A stretch of DNA of 64,000 nucleotides from JOPF136 sp035517515 (GTDB lineage: Bacteria > Acidobacteriota > Terriglobia > Acidiferrales > UBA7541): positions 17,794-81,793 of the forward strand of contig DATIYQ010000173.1 in NCBI GenBank assembly GCA_035517515.1. The letters are read 5' to 3'. The notes beneath the pieces are model-generated. The model was not told where the DNA came from. It saw only the letters and a program-made list of their open reading frames with translations, and searched no databases. The stretch's first letter is position 1, and each line of letters begins with the position of its first letter. Shown here piece by piece: positions 13,664-23,135 of this stretch. Made by a program: the position numbers and the translations under genes.

Positions 13664-15268
13664 TTGTCGTTTGAACCGCTCGACCAGTACCAGCAGAGGC
13701 AGAAAAACCTCGAGGATGCGCTAAAACTCGGGGAAGAGCCGTATCCCCACCATTTTGATTTCACCCACACCCCGACGGAGATCGTGGCCGCGTTCGATGC
13801 GCGCACCCACGATGAACTCGAGGCGCAGAAACCCCTCGTGCGCACTGCGGGACGCATGGTCAGCCTGCGCGGGCACGGTAAAGCGGGCTTCGCGCACCTG
13901 CAGGGCGGCGGGAAGCAGGTGCAGATCTACGTGAAGTTGGACGTGGTGGGCGAACGCGCCTTTCACCTGTTCCGACTGTTGGATTTGGGAGACCTGGTGG
14001 GCGTTGAAGGCCATGTCTTCCGCACGCGCACCGGCGAACTGAGCGTATGGGTGACCGCGCTGCGGCTCCTGGCCAAAGCCTTGCTGCCGCTCCCGGAGAA
14101 GTGGCATGGGCTGGTGGACGTGGAACTGCGCTTCCGGCAGCGCTATCTCGACCTGATTGCCAACGAAAAAGTTCGCGAAGTCTTTTTGAAGCGCGCGCGC
14201 ATCATCCAGGAACTCCGCCGCTTCTTTGACGCGCGCGGCTACCTGGAAGTGGAAACGCCCATGATGCACCCCATCGCCGGGGGAGCGGTGGCGCGCCCGT
14301 TTGTGACTCACCACAAAGCTCTGGACCTGGACCTCTACTTGCGCATTGCGCCGGAGCTTTACCTGAAGCGGCTGATTGTGGGCGGTCTGGACCGCGTCTA
14401 CGAAATCAACCGCAACTTCCGCAACGAAGGTATCTCCTTCAAGTACAACCCGGAATTCACCATGCTCGAGTTTTACCAGGCTTATGCGGATTACAACGTG
14501 TTCATGCAGCTCACCGAAGATCTGCTCCGCCAGCTCGCGGAGAAAATCGCCGGCAGCCTTCACGTGCGGTTTGGGGAGCACATTTTGGATTTCTCCCACA
14601 TCGAGCGGCTGACCATGCGCGAAGCCATCCGCCGGCACTGGCCGGCAGGCGCAGGTACGGCCCCCGCCGCCGGCGAATTGGAGCGGCCGGAGGGCGTGCG
14701 TGCGGTGGCCACCCGCTATAACAGTTGGGCGCGGCAGCATCCGGTGCCACTGGATCTCATTCCGGATGTGCAGTCCGGTTCTGCCGGGGAGCTGACCGGC
14801 CTTCTCTTCGAGTACATCGCGGAGCGACACCTGATCCAGCCAACCATTCTTTTTGATTTTCCGGTGGAAATCTCACCGCTTTCCAAGTGCCGCAAAGATG
14901 ACCCGTCGCTCACCGAACGCTTTGAGGTGTTTGTGGCTGGCATGGAGATCGCCAATGGCTTCTCGGAATTGAACGATCCCGAGGAACAGGAGCGACGATT
15001 CGCGGAGCAGGTAGCGCGCGGCGGAGACGAGGTGCCGCGCCAGGTGGACCGGGACTACGTTCGCGCCCTGGCCCACGGGATGCCGCCGACGGCCGGTGAA
15101 GGTATCGGCATAGACCGCCTGGCTATGCTGCTCACGGATTCGCACTCCATCCGCGAGGTCATCCTGTTTCCACTCTTGCGCCCCGAGGCGCCCGCGGCGG
15201 CCGGAGATGTGGCCGCCCATCCCGGCGTGACTGCCCCTCCGGCGTTCAAGCCTCCCGAAAAGGTCTGA
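13664..15268 (+). CDS. lysS: Lysyl-tRNA synthetase, class II
   Basis: Charges tRNA-Lys with lysine in the cytoplasm. The 534-residue protein has an N-terminal OB-fold anticodon-binding domain at about 50-150 (AGRMVSLRGHGKAGFAHLQG) and a class II catalytic core. Motif 1 lies near LRRFFDARGYLEVETPMMHP, motif 2 in NRNFRNEGISFKYNPEFTML, and motif 3 in GEGIGIDRLAMLLTDS. The start is an uncommon TTG at 13664; it is supported by a strong promoter that leaves only a short leader and by AAAAGGGG seven bases upstream. The C-terminal ~30 residues are an Ala/Pro-rich extension beyond the usual end. It heads a plus-strand run with the Lol-type transporter genes. Confidence 0.95.
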   Translation: MSFEPLDQYQQRQKNLEDALKLGEEPYPHHFDFTHTPTEIVAAFDARTHDELEAQKPLVRTAGRMVSLRGHGKAGFAHLQGGGKQVQIYVKLDVVGERAFHLFRLLDLGDLVGVEGHVFRTRTGELSVWVTALRLLAKALLPLPEKWHGLVDVELRFRQRYLDLIANEKVREVFLKRARIIQELRRFFDARGYLEVETPMMHPIAGGAVARPFVTHHKALDLDLYLRIAPELYLKRLIVGGLDRVYEINRNFRNEGISFKYNPEFTMLEFYQAYADYNVFMQLTEDLLRQLAEKIAGSLHVRFGEHILDFSHIERLTMREAIRRHWPAGAGTAPAAGELERPEGVRAVATRYNSWARQHPVPLDLIPDVQSGSAGELTGLLFEYIAERHLIQPTILFDFPVEISPLSKCRKDDPSLTERFEVFVAGMEIANGFSELNDPEEQERRFAEQVARGGDEVPRQVDRDYVRALAHGMPPTAGEGIGIDRLAMLLTDSHSIREVILFPLLRPEAPAAAGDVAAHPGVTAPPAFKPPEKV

Positions 15269-15301
15269 GCATGCCCGGCCATCCATGAGGCGGAGCGCCG
15301 C

Positions 15302-16528
15302 ATGAATCTTTCCACCTTTGTCGCCCTGCGTTACCTCCGTTCGCAGCACCGGCCGCTGATCCTGCGCATCATTTCCTGGCTTTCGGTGGTGGGCGTGGCC
15401 GCGGGCGTAGCCACTCTGGTGATTGCGCTGGCCATGAACACGGGATTCCGGACCGCGCTGGAAGATCGCCTGCTGGCGGTGACCGCGCACGTGCATCTTA
15501 CGCGGCCCGGAAGCGATGGGATTCGTGACTACAATGCGCTGGCGGATCACATCGCCAGCCAGCCCCACGTAGTGGCTGCGGTTCCGGCCCTGTATCAGAC
15601 CGTGCTGCTCACCGGCGGCGGAAAATCGCGGGGCGTGGTGTTGAAGGGCATCGAGCCGCAGCGTGAACGCAGCACCAACAGCGTGCTCTCGGGCCTGCTG
15701 AGCCGCGCGGACCTTTTCGCCGCAGATGCGGACGGATTGGACGCCGTCGTATTGGGAGGCGCATTGGCAGAGGATCTGCGCATCGCCCCGGGCGAATACG
15801 TTACGCTCACCGGACCACAGGGACGCCTGACTCCTTTTGGCATGCTGCCGCGCTCCCGGCGTTTTCGCGTCGCGGCCATTTTTCATTCCGGATTTTATGA
15901 CTATGACTCGAATTGGGGATTCGTCACCATGGCCGCGGCCCAGGGCCTGGCCGGCGTGGGCGATCTCGCCAATGTCATTGAGTGCCGGCTGGAGCGCCCG
16001 GACCTCGCGGACGGGCTGGCACCCTCGCTGGCGGCTGCGGCCGGCCCCGGCTTCGTGGCTCGCACCTGGTCCCAGGAAAATCGCGCGCTGTTCCGTGCGC
16101 TGCGGCTGGAAAAACTGGTCACTGCAATTTTCATCGGTCTGATTACCTTCGTCGCCGGACTGAACATTTTGGTGGTGCTGGCCATGACCGTCCGCGAGAA
16201 GGCTCGCGATATTGCCGTGCTCATGGCCATGGGCGCGCGCGCAAATCACATTCGGCAGATTTTTGTGCTGCAAGGGTTACTCGCTGGTTTGTGGGGCACG
16301 GTGGCCGGCAGCCTGGTGGGATTCGCGCTGGCTTGGGCGGCCAATCATTGGCGATTGGTGGGGCTTGATCCGGAGGTGTACGCCATCTCGTACGTTCCGT
16401 TTTCTCCGAGTTGGAGTGACGCGTTTTGGATTACTTTGGCGGCGCTGGGCATCTGCACCGGCGCCACGATTTATCCCGCGCGCCAAGCGGCGCGACTCTC
16501 TCCCACGGAGATCCTGCGGTATGAGTAG
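15302..16528 (+). CDS. LolC/LolE-type lipoprotein-releasing permease
   Basis: A 408-residue inner-membrane permease of the MacB/FtsX superfamily. The N-terminal hallmark of LolC/E proteins is visible (FVALRYLRSQHRPLILRIIS followed by the first membrane helix), then a periplasmic domain at about 45-260, and three membrane helices (FIGLITFVAGLNILVVLAMT; GLLAGLWGTVAGSLVGFALA; FWITLAALGICTGATIYPAR). It ends ARLSPTEILRYE, typical of the family. With the LolD-like ATPase 315 bases downstream it would release lipoproteins from the inner membrane. Only one permease gene is present, so a homodimer (LolF-like) is likely; this is inference. Confidence 0.9.
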   Translation: MNLSTFVALRYLRSQHRPLILRIISWLSVVGVAAGVATLVIALAMNTGFRTALEDRLLAVTAHVHLTRPGSDGIRDYNALADHIASQPHVVAAVPALYQTVLLTGGGKSRGVVLKGIEPQRERSTNSVLSGLLSRADLFAADADGLDAVVLGGALAEDLRIAPGEYVTLTGPQGRLTPFGMLPRSRRFRVAAIFHSGFYDYDSNWGFVTMAAAQGLAGVGDLANVIECRLERPDLADGLAPSLAAAAGPGFVARTWSQENRALFRALRLEKLVTAIFIGLITFVAGLNILVVLAMTVREKARDIAVLMAMGARANHIRQIFVLQGLLAGLWGTVAGSLVGFALAWAANHWRLVGLDPEVYAISYVPFSPSWSDAFWITLAALGICTGATIYPARQAARLSPTEILRYE

Positions 16529-16843
16529 AGGACGCCTTCGCGCCCGCACTCCGCCGAGAGGGGCCGAGTGGCCGCTCAGTTGCTCTTTCTCCAGTGGGAG
16601 ACCGACAGTGGGCCAAGACTTGCCGCTGCTCCAGCAGGGCATGTTCCCGCGGCTGGCCGCAACATTATGCGAATGAAGTACTTGCAGAACTCCGTGGGAG
16701 GCACGAGCGGCAACCGGGGCTTTGTGCCGGGAGAGCCCGAGCAGGGTGCATGAAATGAGCAAAAGATTGCGCACCTCGGAGATCCCCTTTGGGGTGGAAA
16801 TGTGGCTTGGGCGCATCCAATAAAATAGGAGGGAAAACGAGCG
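16529..16843 (+). other. Intergenic gap between permease and ATPase genes
   Basis: About 315 bases with no convincing gene. Short open frames exist but lack ribosome sites and recognisable content. The end is less GC-rich (AATAAAATAGGAGGG), provides the ribosome site of the next gene and may hold a weak -10 element. I saw no clear terminator or -35 box. Confidence 0.5.
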
Positions 16844-17635
16844 GTGAATTTGAGCCCTGAAGATCGAGCCATTCCCGGCGCTGTCCCTGCCGATGTGCCG
16901 CGCGCGGATGCCATTCTGCGAGCGGAAAAACTGGAAAAGAACTACGCCACGCATGCAGGACCGCTTCCCGTTTTGCACGGCTTGGATCTTCAACTGGTCC
17001 GCGGAGAGATGCTGGCGCTCGTGGGACCTTCGGGGTGCGGCAAAAGTACGCTGCTGCACCTGCTGGCCGCGCTGGACACTCCAACGAGCGGTGCAGTATA
17101 CTTTGAAAACGAAGAGTTGCATGCGTTCTCGAGTGCAAAACTGGCTGAATTTCGGAACCGCCGCATCGGATTCGTTTGGCAGCGGCATCACCTGCTTGCC
17201 GACTTCACGGCGGAAGAGAACGCGGCATTTCCCTTGTTGCTGCGGGGCCTGGGAATGACCCAAGCCCTCGCCGCGGCGCGGGAGGGGCTGGAACAGGTGG
17301 GTCTTGCGGATCGCTTCCGCCATCGTGCTGCGGAGCTATCCGGCGGGGAGCAGCAACGTGTGGCGGTCGCCCGCGCGCTCTCCGGCCAGCCTTGTTTGCT
17401 CTTCGCGGATGAACCCACCGGCGATCTGGACGAAGACACTGCGGAATCCGTTTTCGTCTTGCTGCGCAAGCTGCACGCGGAGCGACGGCTGACCTCGGTG
17501 CTGGCGACGCACAACCTGTCGCTGGCCCAGTCCTGCGATCGCGTGTTGCGACTCGAACGCGGGCAGTTGCTGCCCAGCCGGCCCGCGGCGCCTCGTCCTG
17601 CATTGGGGGGACGGGGGGAGAGGACCACCGGGTGA
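16844..17635 (+). CDS. lolD: LolD-type ABC transporter ATPase
   Basis: A 263-residue ATP-binding subunit. Walker A is GPSGCGKST (about residues 63-71), the signature is LSGGEQQRVAVARAL, and Walker B is CLLFADEPTGDLDED, followed by the switch His in LATHN. GTG 16844 is taken as start because AGGAGGG precedes it; the first ~20 residues are a non-conserved leader. The partner is the LolC/E-like permease upstream; together they would extract lipoproteins from the inner membrane for transfer to LolA. The stop lies three bases before the clpC start, implying co-translation. MacB-type ATPases of similar sequence are an alternative, but the context favours Lol. Confidence 0.88.
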   Translation: MNLSPEDRAIPGAVPADVPRADAILRAEKLEKNYATHAGPLPVLHGLDLQLVRGEMLALVGPSGCGKSTLLHLLAALDTPTSGAVYFENEELHAFSSAKLAEFRNRRIGFVWQRHHLLADFTAEENAAFPLLLRGLGMTQALAAAREGLEQVGLADRFRHRAAELSGGEQQRVAVARALSGQPCLLFADEPTGDLDEDTAESVFVLLRKLHAERRLTSVLATHNLSLAQSCDRVLRLERGQLLPSRPAAPRPALGGRGERTTG

Positions 17636-17638
17636 CTC

Positions 17639-20065
17639 ATGTTTGAACGTTACACGGAGAAGGCTCGCCGGGTGATTTTCTTTGCCCGCTACGAGGCCAC
17701 GCAATACGGCAGCCCGTATATCGAGACCGAACATCTGTTGCTCGGCCTGCTGCGGGAAGACAAGGCCATGGCCAACCGCTTCCTGCGCACCCATGGCTCG
17801 ATCGAATCCATCCGCAAGGAAATCGAGCAGCGCATCACCATTCGCGAGCGCATCTCCACATCTGTGGAGGTGCCGCTCAGCCAGGAGTGCCATCGTATTT
17901 TGAAGTTCGCCGCGGAAGAAGCGGACCGTCTGGGCCATAAGCATGTGGGCACCGAGCATCTCCTGCTGGGCATTCTGCGCGAGGAGAAGTGCTTCGGCTC
18001 CGAACTGCTCCAGGAGCGCGGGCTGCGCCTCTCCGCCCTGCGCGAGGAACTTTCCCGCAGCGCGGGGGAGAAGGTCCCGGTGAATCGGGCAAAGGAAACG
18101 TCGCTGCTCGCGGAATTCAGCCGCGACCTGACCCAGGCCGCCATGGAAGGCCAGTTGGATCCCCTGGTGGGCCGCGAGCGCGAACTGGAGCGCGTGATTC
18201 AGATTCTCTGCCGCCGCACCAAGAACAACCCGGTGCTGATCGGCGAGCCCGGGGTGGGAAAAACGGCCATTGTGGAAGGCCTGGCGCAGCGCATCGCCGA
18301 TGGCGATGTGCCTCCCTTCCTTGCCGACAAGCGCATCCTCTCCCTGGATCTTTCCCTGATTGTTGCGGGCACCAAATACCGCGGCCAGTTTGAAGAGCGG
18401 CTCAAGACCATCATGAAGGAACTGATGGAGAATCAGAACGCAATCATCTTCATCGATGAGTTGCACACTCTGGTGGGTGCCGGCTCCGCCGAGGGTTCCC
18501 TGGACGCCGCCAATATTCTCAAGCCGGCGCTCTCCCGCGGGGAAATCCAGTGCATCGGCGCCACCACGCCGGCGGAATACCGCAAGTCCGTGGAACGCGA
18601 CCGCTCTCTCGAGCGGCGCTTCCAGGCGGTCAAGGTGAACGCTCCCAACGAGGAAGAAGCTATCCGCGTTCTCCAGGGCGTTCGCGAGCGTTATGAGAAA
18701 TTCCACGCGGTCAGCTACACGGACGAGGCCATGCGCTACGCCGTGTATCTCTCCAATCGCTATATTCCGGACCGGTTTCTCCCAGACAAGGCCATTGACC
18801 TGATTGACGAGGCCGGGGCGCGCGTGAAGTTGCGCCAGTCCATGCTCCCCGAAGAAATCACCGAGGTGCAGAAGCGCATCAAGTTCATCACCCACCGCAT
18901 GGAAACGGCCATCGCCAACCACGAGTTCGAGAAGGCGCGGTTCTATTCGGAAGAAGAGCGCAAAGAGAGGGAGCATTTGCAGACTTTGCGCGAGAAACTG
19001 AAGATTGACGATTCCGTCTCCGGAGTGGTCACGCGGGAGGACATCGAAGAGGTCGTGGCTCGCTGGACCGGTGTGGAAGTGACCGCCATCAAGGAAGACG
19101 AGCAGCAAAAGCTCATCCGCATCGAGGAAGAGCTGCACAAGCGTGTGATCAGCCAGGATCGCGCCATCGCCGCCCTGGCGCGGGCCATCCGTCGCAGCCG
19201 CGCCGGCCTGAAGGCTCCCGGACGGCCTGTCGGCTGCTTCCTCTTCCTGGGCCCCACCGGTGTGGGCAAGACCGAAGTCGCCCGCCGCCTGGCCGAATTT
19301 CTCATGGGCAGCGAAAAGGCGCTGGTGCGGTTCGACATGTCCGAGTACATGGAGAAGCATTCCGTCTCCAAGCTGATCGGCGCTCCTCCGGGCTACGTGG
19401 GCTACGAAGAGGGCGGGCAATTGACCGAGCGCGTGCGCCGCACGCCCTACTCCATTGTCTTGCTGGACGAAATTGAAAAGGCCCACCCGGATGTTTACAA
19501 CATCCTGCTGCAGGTGTTCGAGGACGGGCAGCTCTCCGACGGTTTGGGAAATACCGTGGACTTCCGCAACGCCATCCTGATCATGACCTCCAACCTGGGC
19601 GCGCGCTACCTGCAGAAGCGCTCCACCATGGGTTTCCAGTCTGCGGCGGAGGATTTGAACGATCAGCGCATGGAAGACCAGGTGATGACCGAGGTGCGCC
19701 GGCTCTTCAATCCGGAATTCCTGAACCGGCTGGACGAGATCATTATCTTTAATCCGCTTTCGGACGACGATCTGCTGCAGATCATCGAAATCCTGGTGCG
19801 CCAGATCAATGAAACCCTGATCCATCGCCAGGTGCAGATCGCGCTCACGCCGGAGGCGCGCCACTGGATTCTGGAAAAAACCTGCGCCGACCGCAGCTAC
19901 GGCGCCCGTCCCCTGCGCCGCGCATTGCAGCGCTACGTGGAGGATCCGCTTTCCGAAGCCCTGATCCGGGGAGGCATCACTCGCCCCGCCACGCTGGAAG
20001 TCTACCTGGGCCCAGAGGGGCTGGGATTCCGTCCCGTTGTAGAAGCAACCTCAGTGGTACACTAG
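17639..20065 (+). CDS. clpC: ClpC/ClpA-type AAA+ protease ATPase subunit
   Basis: An 808-residue hexameric unfoldase that feeds substrates to ClpP. The Clp N domain has two repeats (FERYTEKARRVIFFARYEAT; LSQECHRILKFAAEEADRLG). AAA module 1 has Walker A GEPGVGKT and Walker B IIFIDELH. A UVR-like coiled segment (about 415-450, VQKRIKFITHRMETAIANHE) is characteristic of ClpC. AAA module 2 has Walker A GPTGVGKTE and Walker B IVLLDEIEKAHPDVYN. A MGF tripeptide at about 665 may serve as the ClpP-docking loop. It starts three bases after lolD. The clpP gene and a McsB/MecA adaptor are not in the window. Confidence 0.95.
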   Translation: MFERYTEKARRVIFFARYEATQYGSPYIETEHLLLGLLREDKAMANRFLRTHGSIESIRKEIEQRITIRERISTSVEVPLSQECHRILKFAAEEADRLGHKHVGTEHLLLGILREEKCFGSELLQERGLRLSALREELSRSAGEKVPVNRAKETSLLAEFSRDLTQAAMEGQLDPLVGRERELERVIQILCRRTKNNPVLIGEPGVGKTAIVEGLAQRIADGDVPPFLADKRILSLDLSLIVAGTKYRGQFEERLKTIMKELMENQNAIIFIDELHTLVGAGSAEGSLDAANILKPALSRGEIQCIGATTPAEYRKSVERDRSLERRFQAVKVNAPNEEEAIRVLQGVRERYEKFHAVSYTDEAMRYAVYLSNRYIPDRFLPDKAIDLIDEAGARVKLRQSMLPEEITEVQKRIKFITHRMETAIANHEFEKARFYSEEERKEREHLQTLREKLKIDDSVSGVVTREDIEEVVARWTGVEVTAIKEDEQQKLIRIEEELHKRVISQDRAIAALARAIRRSRAGLKAPGRPVGCFLFLGPTGVGKTEVARRLAEFLMGSEKALVRFDMSEYMEKHSVSKLIGAPPGYVGYEEGGQLTERVRRTPYSIVLLDEIEKAHPDVYNILLQVFEDGQLSDGLGNTVDFRNAILIMTSNLGARYLQKRSTMGFQSAAEDLNDQRMEDQVMTEVRRLFNPEFLNRLDEIIIFNPLSDDDLLQIIEILVRQINETLIHRQVQIALTPEARHWILEKTCADRSYGARPLRRALQRYVEDPLSEALIRGGITRPATLEVYLGPEGLGFRPVVEATSVVH

Positions 20066-20159
20066 CGAATCTCATCGGCGGGCCGAAGCCTTCGGCGACG
20101 AGGAGTAACTAATCTTGCTGTGGGGGAATGCGGCCCCGCTGGGTGGGGGGGCTGCCGGA

Positions 20160-22991
20160 GTGAAATTTTGTTCACGGTGGCGCTGGGCGCTTGCGCCCCT
20201 TCTCTGCGCCTTCTCCGCACTGCTGCCGGTCCCCACCGCTGCGGCGCAAAACCTGCCTCCCCCGGTCATCGAGCGAATTGACATCGTCGGGAATCGGCGC
20301 ATTCCGCGCGACACGCTCCGCAACCGCATCTTTAGCCACGAGGGCGATGTCTACAACGAGGAGACTCTGCATCGCGATTTTCTGGCCTTGTGGAACACCC
20401 AGTATTTCGAGGATGTTCGGCTCGAGGTGGAGAACAGCCCCGATAAGCCCAACGCCGTAGTGGTGGTCTTCTACGTCAAAGAGCGGCCCATCATCCGCCA
20501 CATCAAATACACCGGCAATCATTCGGTCAGCGAGTCCGACATTCTGGACCGCTTTAAGGATCGCAAGGTGGGGCTGACGGTGGAAAGTCCGTTTGACCCG
20601 ACCAAAATCAAGCGCGCCGAGACCGTCCTGAAGGAACTCCTGGCCGAGCATGGACGCCAATTTGCCGTGGTCAAGTCCACGTATTCCCGCATCGCGGGTA
20701 CCAATGCCGTCGAACTGAACTTCGTGATCGATGAAGGCCCCAAAGTCAAGGTGGGCAAAATCACGTTTGTAGGCAACAAGGCCTTTTCCGACCGTAAGAT
20801 TGAGCGCGCCATGCGCAACGACCGGCCGTATGGCTTCCCGATTGGTCCGTACTGGTTCAGCGTGGCCAACAAGACGTTTGACCGCCGCAAGCTCGACGAA
20901 GACCTGGAAGCTGGCGTGCGCGGGCTCTACCAGGACAACGGTTACTACGCGGTGATCGTCAACGAGCCCAAGCTGGAAACGGTGGACGTGAAGGCTGGGG
21001 GATTCTGGGTGTTCAAGGGGTCCAAGCCCGGCAAGGCCACCAACATTACCATCAGCATCGAAGAAGGCGACCGGTACCGCATGGGAAAACTGGTGGTCCG
21101 CAGCGCGGATCCGGAACACCCCGAATTGTTCTTCAACTCAGAATTCCTGACCCGCGCTTTCCCTCTGAAGGAAGGCGAGATTTTTTCAACGGAAAAGATC
21201 CGTAAAGCCCTGGAGGAATACCGGAAGCTCTTCGGGAATTTCGGCTATATCGAGTTCACCGCGCAGCCGATCACCGATCCGGACCCGGTCACGAAAACCG
21301 TCAACCTGACTCTGGAGTTCGACCAGCAGAAGCAGTACCACGTGCGCCGCATTGAATTCAGCGGAAACACCACCACCCGCGACAAGGTGATCCGCCGCGA
21401 ATTGCTGCTGGATGAGGGCGACCTTTTCAGCGATCACCTGTGGGAGCTTTCCATCCTGCGCCTGAACCAACTCAACTACTTTGAGCCCATCAAGAAGGAA
21501 GAAAACGCAGAGTTAAAGCGGAACCCCAAAGAGGGCACCGTAGACATCACCTTGAAGGTCAAGGAGAAGGGCAAGCAGTCCATCGGCCTGAACGGCGGCG
21601 TGAGCGGGATTGAGGGCACCTTCGTCGGCTTCAACTATCAGACGAACAACTTCCTTGGTTTGGGGGAGACGCTGAATTTCTCCGCTCAATACGGCACCCT
21701 GGTGACGAGTTTCGTATTCGGCTTCACCGAGCCGTATTTCCGCGACAAGCCCATCTCCACGGGCTTCACCCTGTTCGACAACCGCTACGACTTCAATAGC
21801 GCGGTGCAGTCTGCGCTCTTGCTGGGGACCACCACGGCGATCAACGACCCAAATGCCGTGCAGAACTACAGCCAATCCACCAAGGGGTTCACCGTCTTTG
21901 CCAGTTATCCGTTGAAGAGCCTGCCGTTCTGGCGCGCTTCGGTTTCGTACGGTTATTCGGAAACCAACATTACCGCGTTCAGCGACGCCTCGCGGCTGCT
22001 GTTTGAAAATCTCCAGTTCACTTCGGCTGCGGGGCCTTCCGCATTGACCGGGCTCAACCAGAGCCAGATCAGCCTGAGCGCGACCTACAATACGACGAAC
22101 AGTCAGATCAATCCCACCACCGGCCGGAGCATCTATCTTTCGCTGGGTTTTGTGGGCGGACCGCTGGGCGGCAATGTCAACTCCATTACTCCGACCCTGG
22201 AATACAAGCGGTTCATCCCCGTGCGTAAGAACCGCAACGTGGTAGGATTCCGCATTCTCACCGCCTACACCGTTGGATACGGCGGTCGGGAGGTTCCTCC
22301 GCAGACCCGTCTGTACATGGGCGGAGAGCAGGATATCCGCGGCTTCGAAATCCGCACCCTGACCCCCTTCGCGTATGCGCCCACGAGCATCCCGCTCAGC
22401 GTTACCTACACGGATCCCACGACGCTTGGTCCGGGCGGCCTGCCGGTTACCAGGACTCTCGCCGTTCCCGGCCTGGCCTATCAATTTTCTTACCCGGGTG
22501 GGGACCTGGAGACGGTTGGAAACGTGGAATATCGTTTCCCCATTTTCGGACCCGTGAGCATGGACTACTTCGTGGACATCGGGAGCGTCGGCATCGTGCA
22601 CCCCGATGGGCTGAAATTGAATCCTACCGCCCTGGATACCTTGCAGAGTAACTTCCCGAATAGCAATGTTCCGAGCCGCTTTGTAATCGCTTCGGGCTCC
22701 AATTTCTACCCGCGCATGTCCACCGGGCTGGAGCTGGTGGTTCAATTGCCCATCGTCCAGGTGCCATTCCGGATTTATTATGCGTATAATCCTTTGCGCT
22801 TTTCGGATGTGCTTCAGGCGCCGCGGGGTGATTTTTACCTGAGCGACGCGGTCCGCGCCTCTTTGCCGCCGGGGGTGCTCACCGGGCAGGTGTTGCCGCA
22901 ACTGAACGCTCAGTTGGACCTGACCTCCAGGCGGCTGTTTTACCAGGAGCCCCTGCACGCTATACGCTTTACGGTGGCCCGCACTTTTTAG
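20160..22991 (+). CDS. bamA: Outer-membrane protein assembly factor BamA
   Basis: Inserts beta-barrel proteins into the outer membrane. GTG 20160 gives a canonical signal peptide (KFCSRWRWALAPLLCAFSALLPVPTAAAQ region); TTG 20115, after AGGAG, gives a 958-residue form with an odd 15-residue leader. POTRA domains run from about residue 30 to 450 (starting VIERIDIVGNRRIPRDTLRN; further units at IIRHIKYTGNHSVSESDI, VGKITFVGNKAFSDRKIER, YHVRRIEFSGNTTTRDKVIR). A 16-strand barrel follows, with the essential loop-6 motif in YMGGEQDIRGFE and a C-terminal aromatic residue (ending RFTVARTF). At about 943 residues it is longer than Escherichia coli BamA, because of extra barrel loops. Skp lies two genes downstream, so this is an outer-membrane biogenesis cluster. 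Confidence 0.93.
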   Translation: MKFCSRWRWALAPLLCAFSALLPVPTAAAQNLPPPVIERIDIVGNRRIPRDTLRNRIFSHEGDVYNEETLHRDFLALWNTQYFEDVRLEVENSPDKPNAVVVVFYVKERPIIRHIKYTGNHSVSESDILDRFKDRKVGLTVESPFDPTKIKRAETVLKELLAEHGRQFAVVKSTYSRIAGTNAVELNFVIDEGPKVKVGKITFVGNKAFSDRKIERAMRNDRPYGFPIGPYWFSVANKTFDRRKLDEDLEAGVRGLYQDNGYYAVIVNEPKLETVDVKAGGFWVFKGSKPGKATNITISIEEGDRYRMGKLVVRSADPEHPELFFNSEFLTRAFPLKEGEIFSTEKIRKALEEYRKLFGNFGYIEFTAQPITDPDPVTKTVNLTLEFDQQKQYHVRRIEFSGNTTTRDKVIRRELLLDEGDLFSDHLWELSILRLNQLNYFEPIKKEENAELKRNPKEGTVDITLKVKEKGKQSIGLNGGVSGIEGTFVGFNYQTNNFLGLGETLNFSAQYGTLVTSFVFGFTEPYFRDKPISTGFTLFDNRYDFNSAVQSALLLGTTTAINDPNAVQNYSQSTKGFTVFASYPLKSLPFWRASVSYGYSETNITAFSDASRLLFENLQFTSAAGPSALTGLNQSQISLSATYNTTNSQINPTTGRSIYLSLGFVGGPLGGNVNSITPTLEYKRFIPVRKNRNVVGFRILTAYTVGYGGREVPPQTRLYMGGEQDIRGFEIRTLTPFAYAPTSIPLSVTYTDPTTLGPGGLPVTRTLAVPGLAYQFSYPGGDLETVGNVEYRFPIFGPVSMDYFVDIGSVGIVHPDGLKLNPTALDTLQSNFPNSNVPSRFVIASGSNFYPRMSTGLELVVQLPIVQVPFRIYYAYNPLRFSDVLQAPRGDFYLSDAVRASLPPGVLTGQVLPQLNAQLDLTSRRLFYQEPLHAIRFTVARTF

Positions 22992-23135
22992 TGCCCGGGT
23001 TGCAGGCTGGTGCGCCCACCCCATGTGGTCGTGCCCCTGGTTCCGGTGCGGTGGATGCCGGTTGCAACGCGGGAGCGGTGAACTCTTGGGACCTGCCGGG
23101 CAGATTCTTGTCCGGGACGAAGGAGAGATGCAGCG

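Noticed and set aside
17336..19864. 842-codon open frame on the minus strand opposite lolD/clpC
   Set aside because: It is the antisense shadow of a strongly conserved clpC gene in a GC-rich genome; its translation is low-complexity and matches no family.
20082..20096. Hairpin GCCGAA-GCC-TTCGGC after clpC as a terminator
   Set aside because: Short stem, no T-run, and bamA follows within about 65 bases, so read-through is likely.
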